From Fusobacterium sp. (GTDB lineage: Bacteria; Fusobacteriota; Fusobacteriia; Fusobacteriales; Fusobacteriaceae): a DNA stretch of 13,257 nucleotides. The translations under genes and the position numbers were made by a program. The stretch spans positions 1 through 13,257 of the forward strand of contig DXSD01000054.1 in the NCBI GenBank assembly GCA_019410665.1. Reading direction: 5' to 3'. This document shows, piece after piece, positions 7,717 to 13,257 of the stretch; position 1 is the stretch's first letter, and each line of letters opens with the position of its first letter. Under the pieces are notes generated by a model that made no database searches, was not told the DNA's origin, and saw only the letters and a program-made list of their open reading frames with translations.

Positions 7717-7761
7717 AAAAGATAATATTTAAAAATTTATATGAATTGAAGAGAGGAAAAT

Positions 7762-8178
7762 ATGTGGACTTGGTTTTTAATAGGAGTAGTTTTTTTAGGT
7801 ATTGAAGCTATAAGTTTTGGATTGATATCAATTTGGTTTGCTGTAGGTGCTTTTGTAGCGATGTTTTTTACACATTTACCAACAGATTACCAATTTTATA
7901 TTTTTATAGCTATTTCTGGGGTTTCTCTTCTTTTAATTAGAAAGAGTGCCCTTCACTATTTAAAAGGAAGAAGTAAAGAATTAGACAGGATAACAAAGAA
8001 AGAAGTAAAAATAGAGAATTTAGAATTAAGAGGAAACGAAAATATTTATACAGTAAAATTAGATGGCAAAATTTGGGAAGCTATTTGTGAAAATAGTTTA
8101 AAAATTGGAGAGTTAGCTCAAGTAGATAAAATTCAAGGAAATAAATTAGTTTTAAAAAAATTAAAAAATTTAGATTAA
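7762..8178 (+). CDS. NfeD-like short membrane protein
   Basis: NfeD proteins are membrane partners of SPFH/stomatin proteins. This 138-residue form lacks the ClpP-like protease domain and so belongs to the short class. It starts with a hydrophobic helix (WTWFLIGVVFLGIEAISFGLISIWFAVGA), followed by a second membrane segment near residues 45-58 (YQFYIFIAISGVSLLLI). A soluble beta-rich C-terminal part from about residue 73 (KEVKIENLEL... YTVKLDGKIWEAICENSLKIGELAQVDKIQGNKLVLKK) fits the OB-fold domain. GAGAGG precedes the ATG. The SPFH gene starts 35 bases later on the same strand, which is the classical pairing seen also in E. coli YbbJ-QmcA. A TTGAGA at 7703-7708 could be a -35, but its -10 partner is poor. 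Confidence 0.92.
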   Translation: MWTWFLIGVVFLGIEAISFGLISIWFAVGAFVAMFFTHLPTDYQFYIFIAISGVSLLLIRKSALHYLKGRSKELDRITKKEVKIENLELRGNENIYTVKLDGKIWEAICENSLKIGELAQVDKIQGNKLVLKKLKNLD

Positions 8179-8213
8179 ATTTATATTAAATATCAATCAA
8201 AGGAGGAGATAGT

Positions 8214-9101
8214 ATGTTTTTTATATTTTTACTTATTTTAATTATTATAATTTTATTAGCTGTTCATGTAAGGATTGTTTCACAATCACAAGCTTTTGTA
8301 ATTGAGAGATTGGGAGCTTATCTTACAACTTGGGAAGTTGGTTTAAATATCTTAATACCTTTTATAGATAGAATTGTAAGAAAGGTATCTTTAAAAGAGC
8401 AGGTTTTGGATTTTCCCCCTCAACCTGTAATAACAAAAGATAATGTTACTATGCAAATAGATTCTGTTATATATTTTCAAATTACTGATCCTAAGTTATA
8501 TACTTATGGAGTAGAAAAGCCATTAAGTGCAATTGAAAATTTAACAGCAACTACATTAAGAAATATAATTGGAGAGATGGAATTAGATCATACTCTTACT
8601 TCGAGAGATACTATTAATACTAAGATGAGAGCTATATTAGATGAAGCAACAGATCCATGGGGAATAAAAATTAATAGAGTGGAGTTAAAAAATATTATCC
8701 CACCAGCTGAAATTCAAGATGCTATGGAAAAGCAAATGAAAGCTGAAAGAGAGAGAAGGGAGGCTATTCTAAGAGCTGAAGGACAGAAAAAATCTTCAAT
8801 TCTAGTTGCAGAAGGAGAGAAGGAAGCGGCTATTTTAAGAGCTGAAGCTAAGAAAGAAGCTGAGATTAGAGAGGCAGAAGGAAAAGCAGAAGCAATACTT
8901 AAAATTCAAAGTGCTGAAGCAGAGGCTATTAGATTATTAAAAGAAGCAGGGGCAGATAAAAATGTACTTGCTTTAAAAGGTATGGAAGCTTTTGCAAAAG
9001 TAGCAGATGGCAAGGCAACTAAAATTATTATTCCAAGTGAATTACAAAATATTGTAACATTAAGTGAGATATTTCATGAGGGGAATAAAGAGATAAAATA
9101 G
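8214..9101 (+). CDS. SPFH/Band 7 (stomatin-like, QmcA-type) membrane protein
   Basis: This protein probably forms oligomeric rings that organise membrane microdomains with its NfeD partner. An N-terminal membrane helix spans about residues 2-19. It is followed by the SPFH domain (SQSQAFVIERLGAYL... PFIDRIVRKVSLKEQVLDFPPQPVITKDNV) through about residue 160. After WGIKINRVELKNIIPP there is a long Ala/Glu/Lys coiled coil (ERERREAILRAEGQKK to AEAIRLLKEAGADKN). The C-terminus is short and soluble, with AFAKVADGKATKIIIPSELQNIV, as in QmcA-type members. The length of 295 is normal. AGGAGGAG at 8201-8208 precedes the start. A bidirectional terminator follows at 9111, so this gene ends the plus-strand run. 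The family is certain; the exact cellular role is not. Confidence 0.95.
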   Translation: MFFIFLLILIIIILLAVHVRIVSQSQAFVIERLGAYLTTWEVGLNILIPFIDRIVRKVSLKEQVLDFPPQPVITKDNVTMQIDSVIYFQITDPKLYTYGVEKPLSAIENLTATTLRNIIGEMELDHTLTSRDTINTKMRAILDEATDPWGIKINRVELKNIIPPAEIQDAMEKQMKAERERREAILRAEGQKKSSILVAEGEKEAAILRAEAKKEAEIREAEGKAEAILKIQSAEAEAIRLLKEAGADKNVLALKGMEAFAKVADGKATKIIIPSELQNIVTLSEIFHEGNKEIK

Positions 9102-9110
9102 TGACTAAAT

Positions 9111-9147
9111 AGGGGATGTTGCAATTTAAGAATTTGCAACATCCCCT
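9111..9147. terminator. Bidirectional terminator between convergent genes
   Basis: AGGGGATGTTGCAA (9111-9124) pairs perfectly with TTGCAACATCCCCT (9134-9147) around a nine-base loop. The stem is followed by TTT on the plus strand and by TATTTAG on the minus strand. It sits between the SPFH stop and the end of the FMN-binding-like gene, so it can end both transcripts. The T runs are short, but the 14-bp stem is the most stable in the window. Confidence 0.85.
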
Positions 9148-9167
9148 TTAAAATTAAAAATATTAAC

Positions 9168-9560
9168 TTATTCAGGTTTATAAACACCGCTATTTACAGC
9201 ATTTTGCATAGCAGCTCTTATTTTAGTAGCTCTTACAGAAGCACCAGCTCTAGGGATATTTTCAGGTGAATAAAGAGCTTCAAGAGCTTCATTTAGCTTT
9301 TTCCCTTCAGTAAATTCTAAAGCACTTTGGTACTTTTCCTTCTCTTCTTTAAGATTTTCATTTTTTAAATAATCATTACCTTTGTAAAAAAGAGTTCTAA
9401 ATTTTGTATTTTCAACAACATCATCTTTTAGTTTAAATTGTACTTCAACTTGTGTTTCTTGACCACTAACAAAAGTTCCTCTATATGTACCATTTCTATA
9501 TTCAGCAGAATAACTAGCTATTGTACTTAAAAATAGTGTAAATAAAATAATTTTTTTCAT
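9168..9560 (-). CDS. Small secreted FMN-binding-like protein, 130 aa
   Basis: A signal peptide is clear (MKKIILFTLFLSTIASYSA, probable cut after Ala19). The mature start EYRNGTYRGTFVSGQETQVEVQF resembles the opening of FMN-binding (FMN_bind) domains, where a DGTY.G strand is followed by V.V strands. The end has PRAGASVRATKIRAAMQNAV at about residues 103-122, which lines up with the SGAT.TS...A motif used for covalent FMN attachment in flavinylated proteins. Here the motif is AGAS, so the usual flavinylation Thr is a Ser. A charged helix about residues 65-90 links the two. The start is supported by AGGAGG (CCTCCT at 9565-9570). It lies 87 bases after malY on the same strand but has its own strong promoter. 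Function is probably extracytoplasmic redox or an FMN-independent relative; the family call is moderate. Confidence 0.6.
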   Translation of the reverse strand: MKKIILFTLFLSTIASYSAEYRNGTYRGTFVSGQETQVEVQFKLKDDVVENTKFRTLFYKGNDYLKNENLKEEKEKYQSALEFTEGKKLNEALEALYSPENIPRAGASVRATKIRAAMQNAVNSGVYKPE

Positions 9561-9593
9561 AATACCTCCTAAATAAAAAACTTATACTAGAGT

Positions 9594-9622
9594 ATTTTAC
9601 TACACTATTTTATAATTGTCAA
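9594..9622 (-). promoter_or_regulatory. Sigma-70-type promoter of the FMN-binding-like gene
   Basis: On the minus strand TTGACA (9617-9622) is separated by exactly 17 bases from TAAAAT (9594-9599). RNA would start near 9587, leaving a leader of about 26 bases with AGGAGG before the ATG. This is the best promoter match in the window. Its -35 lies inside a palindrome described separately. Confidence 0.75.
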
Positions 9623-9626
9623 TTAT
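9612..9626. promoter_or_regulatory. Palindrome over the -35: candidate operator
   Basis: ATAATTG-T-CAATTAT is a perfect 7-1-7 inverted repeat that covers the -35 of the FMN-binding-like gene. The arm length and single-base centre match the layout of Fur-family sites, but the arm sequence is not a Fur, PerR or Zur consensus. A repressor could block the promoter here. AT-rich palindromes also occur by chance. Confidence 0.4.
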
Positions 9627-9647
9627 TTTGCTTATCAAAATACTTTG

Positions 9648-10820
9648 TTATAGATTGTCTGATATTCTTTTTAATGCTTCTTCTAATATAGATTTAGGAC
9701 AAGCAAAATTAAGTCTAATATATCCTGACCCCTCTTCCCCAAACCAAGTTCCATAGTCAATAGCAACCTTAGCTTTTTCTTCAAAGAAATTTTCCATATT
9801 TTCATCTTTAAGTGAATCTTTTAAATTAATCCAAGCCAGATAAGTTCCTTCAGGAAGATAGTATTTAGCAGCAGGAATATTTTTATCTAGGTACTCTTTA
9901 ATAAATTTTCTATTTTCATCAAGATAGTCAATAACCTGCTCTAACCAATCCTCTCCATACATGTAACCACTTTTGACTCCTGCTATACCAAAGCTATTAG
10001 GATTTTCTATTCTAACTTTTCCTAAAGCACTTTGATATTTTACTCTTGCTTCATCATTTGGAATAAAAATAAGGGAAGTTTGAACTCCAGCTAAATTAAA
10101 AGTTTTACTAGGAGCAGTGCAAACAAAAAGATTTTTCCAATATTTTTCTCCTAATGTAAGGAAAGACACATGCTTATTCTCTTTAAATATTAAGTCAGAA
10201 TGGATTTCATCAGCTAAAATAATTACATTATATTTGATACAGATATCTCCAAGTTTTTTTAATTCCTCTTCTTTCCAAACTCTTCCCACTGGATTGTGAG
10301 GATTACATAAAATGAATAGTTTAACATTATTATCAACTATTTTTTTTTCAAAATCTTCAAAATCAATGGTATAATATCCATCATTATTAATCAGAGGATT
10401 AGTAACAACTTTTCTTCCATTATTTTCAGGTGTTAATTTAAAAGGAGGATATACAGGAGGTTGTATTAAAATACTATCTCCTTCAGCAGTAAAATTTTGA
10501 ATAATAAAACTTATAGCAGGAACAACACCATTAGTATATACTATCCACTCTTTTTTTATCTGACAATTTTTTCTTCTTTTATTCCAATCTATAATAGCTT
10601 GGTAATACTCTTCATCAGGGGCAGTGTACCCTAATACTCCATGCTCAATAATCTCTTTCATACTATCTAGTATAGGTTGAGCAACTTTAAAATCCATATC
10701 TGCTACCCAAAGAGGAAGTAGATCAGTATGGTTATTAAAAGTTACCTTATATAATTCTGGATTCCATTTTTTTGAATTACTATTACTTCTATTTATTATT
10801 TCATCAAAATTGTATTTCAT
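9648..10820 (-). CDS. patB: MalY/PatB-type PLP-dependent C-S lyase (cystathionine beta-lyase)
   Basis: This fold-type I PLP enzyme of the MalY/PatB family likely cleaves C-S bonds in cystathionine or cysteine to pyruvate, ammonia and a thiol or H2S. It has 390 residues, the usual length. The LPLWVADMDF start motif typical of MalY/PatB is present near residue 35. Tyr124 lies in PPVYPPF, Asn173 in CNPHNPVGR, Asp204 in ILADEIHSDL (pairs with the PLP nitrogen), and the Schiff-base Lys239 in TAPSKTFNLAG. Arg369 in YIRLNFA binds the substrate carboxylate. No signal peptide is seen, so it is cytosolic. GGAGG (CCTCC at 10827-10831) precedes the ATG. It is divergent from the sirtuin gene. In such anaerobes the product may serve H2S production or methionine synthesis. 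A MalY-like regulatory role is possible but not shown. Confidence 0.93.
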   Translation of the reverse strand: MKYNFDEIINRSNSNSKKWNPELYKVTFNNHTDLLPLWVADMDFKVAQPILDSMKEIIEHGVLGYTAPDEEYYQAIIDWNKRRKNCQIKKEWIVYTNGVVPAISFIIQNFTAEGDSILIQPPVYPPFKLTPENNGRKVVTNPLINNDGYYTIDFEDFEKKIVDNNVKLFILCNPHNPVGRVWKEEELKKLGDICIKYNVIILADEIHSDLIFKENKHVSFLTLGEKYWKNLFVCTAPSKTFNLAGVQTSLIFIPNDEARVKYQSALGKVRIENPNSFGIAGVKSGYMYGEDWLEQVIDYLDENRKFIKEYLDKNIPAAKYYLPEGTYLAWINLKDSLKDENMENFFEEKAKVAIDYGTWFGEEGSGYIRLNFACPKSILEEALKRISDNL

Positions 10821-10851
10821 AACTAACCTCCATATTTAACTTGATACTGAA

Positions 10852-10860
10852 ATTGTAACA
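10852..10860 (-). promoter_or_regulatory. Extended -10 promoter of the malY/patB-type gene
   Basis: On the minus strand TGTTACAAT gives TG-N-TACAAT, an extended -10, about 32 bases before the ATG. The matching -35 region (TACATT on the minus strand, 17 bases away) is weak, which is common for extended -10 promoters. Confidence 0.5.
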
Positions 10861-10911
10861 TATTTTAAGAATAAAATGTAGAATAAATTAGGAATTGAGA
10901 AAAAAATGTAG

Positions 10912-10917
10912 TATAAT
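10912..10917 (+). promoter_or_regulatory. Likely -10 of the sirtuin operon promoter
   Basis: A perfect TATAAT sits 25 bases before the chosen ATG at 10942. The best-spaced -35 is TTAGGA at 10888-10893 (18-base spacer), which is weak. TTGAGA at 10895-10900 is a better hexamer but only 11 bases away. Confidence 0.45.
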
Positions 10918-10941
10918 AAATAATATATGGAAGGAGGAGCT

Positions 10942-11652
10942 ATGGAAGAGATAAAAAAACTTGCTGAAATAATAAAAGAGAGTAATTATATAGTTGTATT
11001 TAGTGGAGCAGGAGCTTCTACTGACTCTGGACTAGCAGATTTTAGAGGGAAAAATGGACTTTATAATCAGAGGGAATTTATGGGGTATGAGCCTGAAGAG
11101 ATTTTAAGCCACGATTTTTTCTTTACACATAGAGAGATATTTGATAGATATCTTGAGGAAAAATTATCTATTAATAATATAAAACCTAATATGGGGCATA
11201 AAGTAGTTGCAGAATTGGAAAAACTTGGGAAAGTAAAATGTGTAATAACTCAAAATATAGATAATTTACATCAAGAAGCTGGAAGTGAAAATGTATTAGA
11301 ACTCCATGGAACATTGAAAAAATGGTATTGTTTAAAGTGTGGAAAAAAATCTGATTCATCTTTTCAATGTCAATGTGGTGGGATAGTAAGACCACAAGTA
11401 ACTTTGTATGGAGAGATGTTAGATGAGGAAGTAACTGCTAAAGCAATTAAAGAGATAGAAAAAGCTGATACTTTAATAATAGTTGGAACTAGTTTAACTG
11501 TTTATCCAGCAGCTTATTATATAGAGTATTTTAGAGGAAAAAATTTAGTTATTTTAAATGAGACACCAACACCTAGAGATGATATGGCAAATTTAATTAT
11601 AAGAGAGAAATTTGCTAATGTTATGAAAAAGGTTAAAGAGTTGATAAAATAA
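10942..11652 (+). CDS. Sirtuin, NAD-dependent protein deacylase (Sir2 family)
   Basis: Sir2 enzymes remove acyl groups from protein lysines using NAD+. The Rossmann motif VFSGAGASTDSGLADFRG spans residues 19-36. TQNIDNLHQ at 103-111 holds the Asn-Asp NAD-binding pair. The catalytic His122 is in ELHG. The zinc Cys are 130, 133, 143 and 145, with C-x2-C and C-x-C spacing. IVGTSLTVYPAA completes the fold. GKNGLYN and DFFFTHREIFDRY look more like the Thermotoga-type (class U) sirtuins than the CobB/SIRT5 class, whose Tyr/Arg acyl pocket I do not see. An upstream ATG at 10927 is in frame, but AAGGAGG lies between it and ATG 10942, so the latter (236 aa) is the start. It heads a four-gene run with the META lipoprotein, HD protein and unknown gene. 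Confidence 0.95.
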   Translation: MEEIKKLAEIIKESNYIVVFSGAGASTDSGLADFRGKNGLYNQREFMGYEPEEILSHDFFFTHREIFDRYLEEKLSINNIKPNMGHKVVAELEKLGKVKCVITQNIDNLHQEAGSENVLELHGTLKKWYCLKCGKKSDSSFQCQCGGIVRPQVTLYGEMLDEEVTAKAIKEIEKADTLIIVGTSLTVYPAAYYIEYFRGKNLVILNETPTPRDDMANLIIREKFANVMKKVKELIK

Positions 11653-11669
11653 TATATAGGAGTTGAAAA

Positions 11670-12083
11670 ATGAAAAAGGTTATTATATTATTATCTATGA
11701 TTTTAGTGGTGGGAGCTTGTACTAATGTTCAAACACAAAAACAAGGACCAAAGGCAATTGAGAATATAGTTCAAGTAGTTGATAGAGAGTATGAATTGAG
11801 TAATATTTTTGCTGGTCAAGGGTTAACTTTAGGATTTGATGATCAAGGAAGAGTATTTGGATATTCGGGATTAAATAGATTTTTTGGAAAAGTAGAGATT
11901 AAAGATGGAAAAATGAAAGTTTCTACATTAGCTTCTACAAGAATGGGAGGATCAAGAGAAGCTTTAATAAGAGAAGATCAATATTTAAGTCTATTAAATA
12001 GTATGACAAAAATCGAAGAAGAAGAGGGAAAATTGATCTTAACTAATGATATGGGAGAACAATTAATATTTGTAGCAAAATAA
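11670..12083 (+). CDS. META-domain lipoprotein (HslJ-like)
   Basis: A lipoprotein signal is clear: MKKVIILLSMILVVGAC with Cys17 as the lipid-modified residue in the V-G-A-C lipobox. The remainder is one META domain as in HslJ: LTLGFDDQGRVFGYSGLNRFFGKVEI, then KVSTLASTRMGG, then a YLSLLNSMTKIEEEEGKLILTN strand-helix-strand end. META proteins are linked with heat-shock or novobiocin response and envelope functions, but the mechanism is not known. The usual Cys in SGCN and TRMAC are here Leu68 and Gly94. TAGGAG precedes the ATG, 17 bases after the sirtuin stop. A role in the outer or cytoplasmic membrane depends on the organism; Fusobacteria have an outer membrane. Confidence 0.88.
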   Translation: MKKVIILLSMILVVGACTNVQTQKQGPKAIENIVQVVDREYELSNIFAGQGLTLGFDDQGRVFGYSGLNRFFGKVEIKDGKMKVSTLASTRMGGSREALIREDQYLSLLNSMTKIEEEEGKLILTNDMGEQLIFVAK

Positions 12084-12100
12084 TAGTAGAGGGAAAAATT

Positions 12101-12694
12101 ATGAAAAAATTACAAGAGCAAATAAGATTTTTAATGGAGATAGATAAAGTAAAAGGGATTTTAAGACAATCTGTTATTTTAGGAGATGTAAATAGAAGAG
12201 AAAATGATGCAGAGCATAGTTGGCATATGGCTATGTGTGCAATAACTTTAAAAGAGTATGTAGAGTTTGAAAATATAGATATAGAAAGAGTTTTGAAAAT
12301 GATACTCCTTCATGATGTTGTAGAGATATATTCTGATGATACTCCTGCGTTTTCTAATACCTCGAAAGAGGAAAAGTTCCGTAAGGAATTAGCAGCAGCA
12401 GAGAAAATATACTCTTTGCTTCCAGAAGAACAATATAAAGAATACTTTAAACTTTGGTTAGAGTTTGAAAATATGGAAACTAATGATGCTAAATTTGCAA
12501 ATGTATTTGATAGGTTCCAAGGATTTATGCAAAATTTATCTTCTGATGGACATACTTGGAAAAAATGGAATGTTACTGAAGCAATGGTAGTAAAAAGATT
12601 AGATCCATTGATTAAGTATGCACCTAGATTATACAATGAATTTGTTCGTTTGGAAATAGATAAATATATTGCAAAGGGGATAATTAGGGTATGA
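12101..12694 (+). CDS. HD-domain phosphohydrolase (YfbR/HDDC2-like)
   Basis: The 197 residues match the HD-domain nucleotidase group represented by E. coli YfbR and human HDDC2, which cleave 5'-deoxynucleoside monophosphates. RRENDAEHSWHMAM holds the first His (His39) and His42. ILLHDVVEIYSDDTPA holds the His71-Asp72 pair and Glu75. NVFDRFQGFMQN holds the fourth metal Asp137. The usual GD in the E..xGD motif is here SDD at 78-80. No membrane segment is present. The gene follows the META lipoprotein by 17 bases, and its TGA overlaps the next ATG by four bases (ATGA), suggesting translational coupling. Exact substrate (dNMP or another phosphorylated nucleoside) is not readable here. Confidence 0.88.
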   Translation: MKKLQEQIRFLMEIDKVKGILRQSVILGDVNRRENDAEHSWHMAMCAITLKEYVEFENIDIERVLKMILLHDVVEIYSDDTPAFSNTSKEEKFRKELAAAEKIYSLLPEEQYKEYFKLWLEFENMETNDAKFANVFDRFQGFMQNLSSDGHTWKKWNVTEAMVVKRLDPLIKYAPRLYNEFVRLEIDKYIAKGIIRV

Positions 12695-13254
12695 TAAAAA
12701 TCTATGAGAAGCTATTAAAATATTATACAGAAAAAGAAATAAGAGATAAACTTGGAGATGCTGCAGCTAGAAGATTAAAAATAGGAGAGTTTGTCAAACT
12801 AGAAACAATAGCTAATCGAATAGAGATAAAAGATTATACTTTTGAAGATTTCATGGAAGATTATGGAGAAAAATATAAAAATTATAAAGAAAAGAAAAAT
12901 CTTTATAATTTTTTATTAAAAGCTCCAAAGTCAATGCGGCAATTATCCATTGAAAATGGATTGCTAGATACAACTATTGCAAATTATTTTTTAAAAGGTT
13001 TTACAGATAAAGCTGAAGGTTTTAATGTAATTGTTCCATATTTATGGGATACTGAAGAGTTAAGAAAAGACATGAAAACTCTAGATTATAAAATTTTTGA
13101 TACTCATATAGAGGTATATGGAGAAAAGCAAAGATTGGAAGAGTTTAAAGAAAAATACAATATTCCATATAAAATTATATTTCATTCAAAATTTGAGATC
13201 TGGCATTTAGCTTTTGATGGAAGAGTGGAAAAAATAATAAAATATATAAGTTAA
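12691..13254 (+). CDS. Uncharacterised 187-aa protein coupled to the HD gene
   Basis: I do not recognise the family. The N-terminal 60 residues are charged and helical (YEKLLKYYTEKEIRDKLGDA). Residues 79-100 (PKSMRQLSIENGLLDTTIANYFL) could be a helix-turn-helix-like pair. A beta-rich C-terminal part follows (VIVPYLWDTEELRKDM, then DTHIEVYGEKQRLEEF and KIIFHSKFEIWHLAFDGRVEKI). No signal peptide or transmembrane segment is visible. The ATG overlaps the stop of the HD gene as ATGA, so the two proteins are probably made together, and the gene ends with TAA three bases before the window end. It could be a regulator or an HD partner. Neither is shown. Confidence 0.85.
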   Translation: MIKIYEKLLKYYTEKEIRDKLGDAAARRLKIGEFVKLETIANRIEIKDYTFEDFMEDYGEKYKNYKEKKNLYNFLLKAPKSMRQLSIENGLLDTTIANYFLKGFTDKAEGFNVIVPYLWDTEELRKDMKTLDYKIFDTHIEVYGEKQRLEEFKEKYNIPYKIIFHSKFEIWHLAFDGRVEKIIKYIS

Positions 13255-13257
13255 AAA

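Noticed and set aside
9625..9641. ATTTTG-CTTAT-CAAAAT hairpin just after the malY/patB-type gene
   Set aside because: The six-pair AT-rich stem has no T run on the minus strand, so it is not a credible terminator. It may be only background.
10927..10941. ATG at 10927 as the sirtuin start
   Set aside because: The AAGGAGG ribosome site at 10931-10937 lies inside this extension and is placed for ATG 10942.

Overview
The window reads as a chromosomal stretch from a very AT-rich, low-GC anaerobe. Arginine is almost always AGA, isoleucine is often ATA, ribosome binding sites are strong AGGAGG types, and gene packing is dense. A Fusobacterium is my best inference from gene content and codon use, but no marker such as rRNA is present to prove it. 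No tRNA, rRNA, CRISPR array, insertion sequence or phage gene was found.

Layout. (1) 1-156: the tail of a gene entering from the left, with an in-frame TGA, probably decayed. (2) 184-5957 (+): a tight run of five genes closed by a clear intrinsic terminator at 5968-5997. They encode an NTF2/SnoaL-like protein, a frameshifted RNA 2'-phosphotransferase (kptA), a 301-residue protein I cannot name, the RNA ligase RtcB with all catalytic residues, and an 880-residue TPR protein with 13 regular GRDD-type repeats. This is the most interesting region, an RNA-repair neighbourhood with an unknown partner. (3) 6033-7716 (+): three small cytosolic proteins that look like DUF2004, DUF4261 and DUF4375 families. 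(4) 7762-9101 (+): a short NfeD-type membrane protein and an SPFH/stomatin-type membrane protein, a known partner pair. A perfect bidirectional terminator at 9111-9147 separates them from the next, convergent block. (5) 10820-9168 (-): a MalY/PatB-type PLP enzyme (C-S lyase), then a small secreted FMN-binding-like protein with its own near-consensus promoter and an overlapping palindrome. (6) 10942-13254 (+), divergent from malY: a sirtuin, a META-domain lipoprotein, an HD-domain phosphohydrolase and an unrecognised 187-residue protein, the last two overlapping by ATGA.

How the genes may work together. RtcB joins RNA 3'-phosphate or 2',3'-cyclic-phosphate ends to 5'-OH ends, while KptA removes 2'-phosphates using NAD+. 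Their co-location suggests a module that handles damaged RNA. Here the kptA step seems lost, while rtcB and its neighbours look intact. The other blocks are ordinary envelope, sulfur-amino-acid and nucleotide housekeeping genes.
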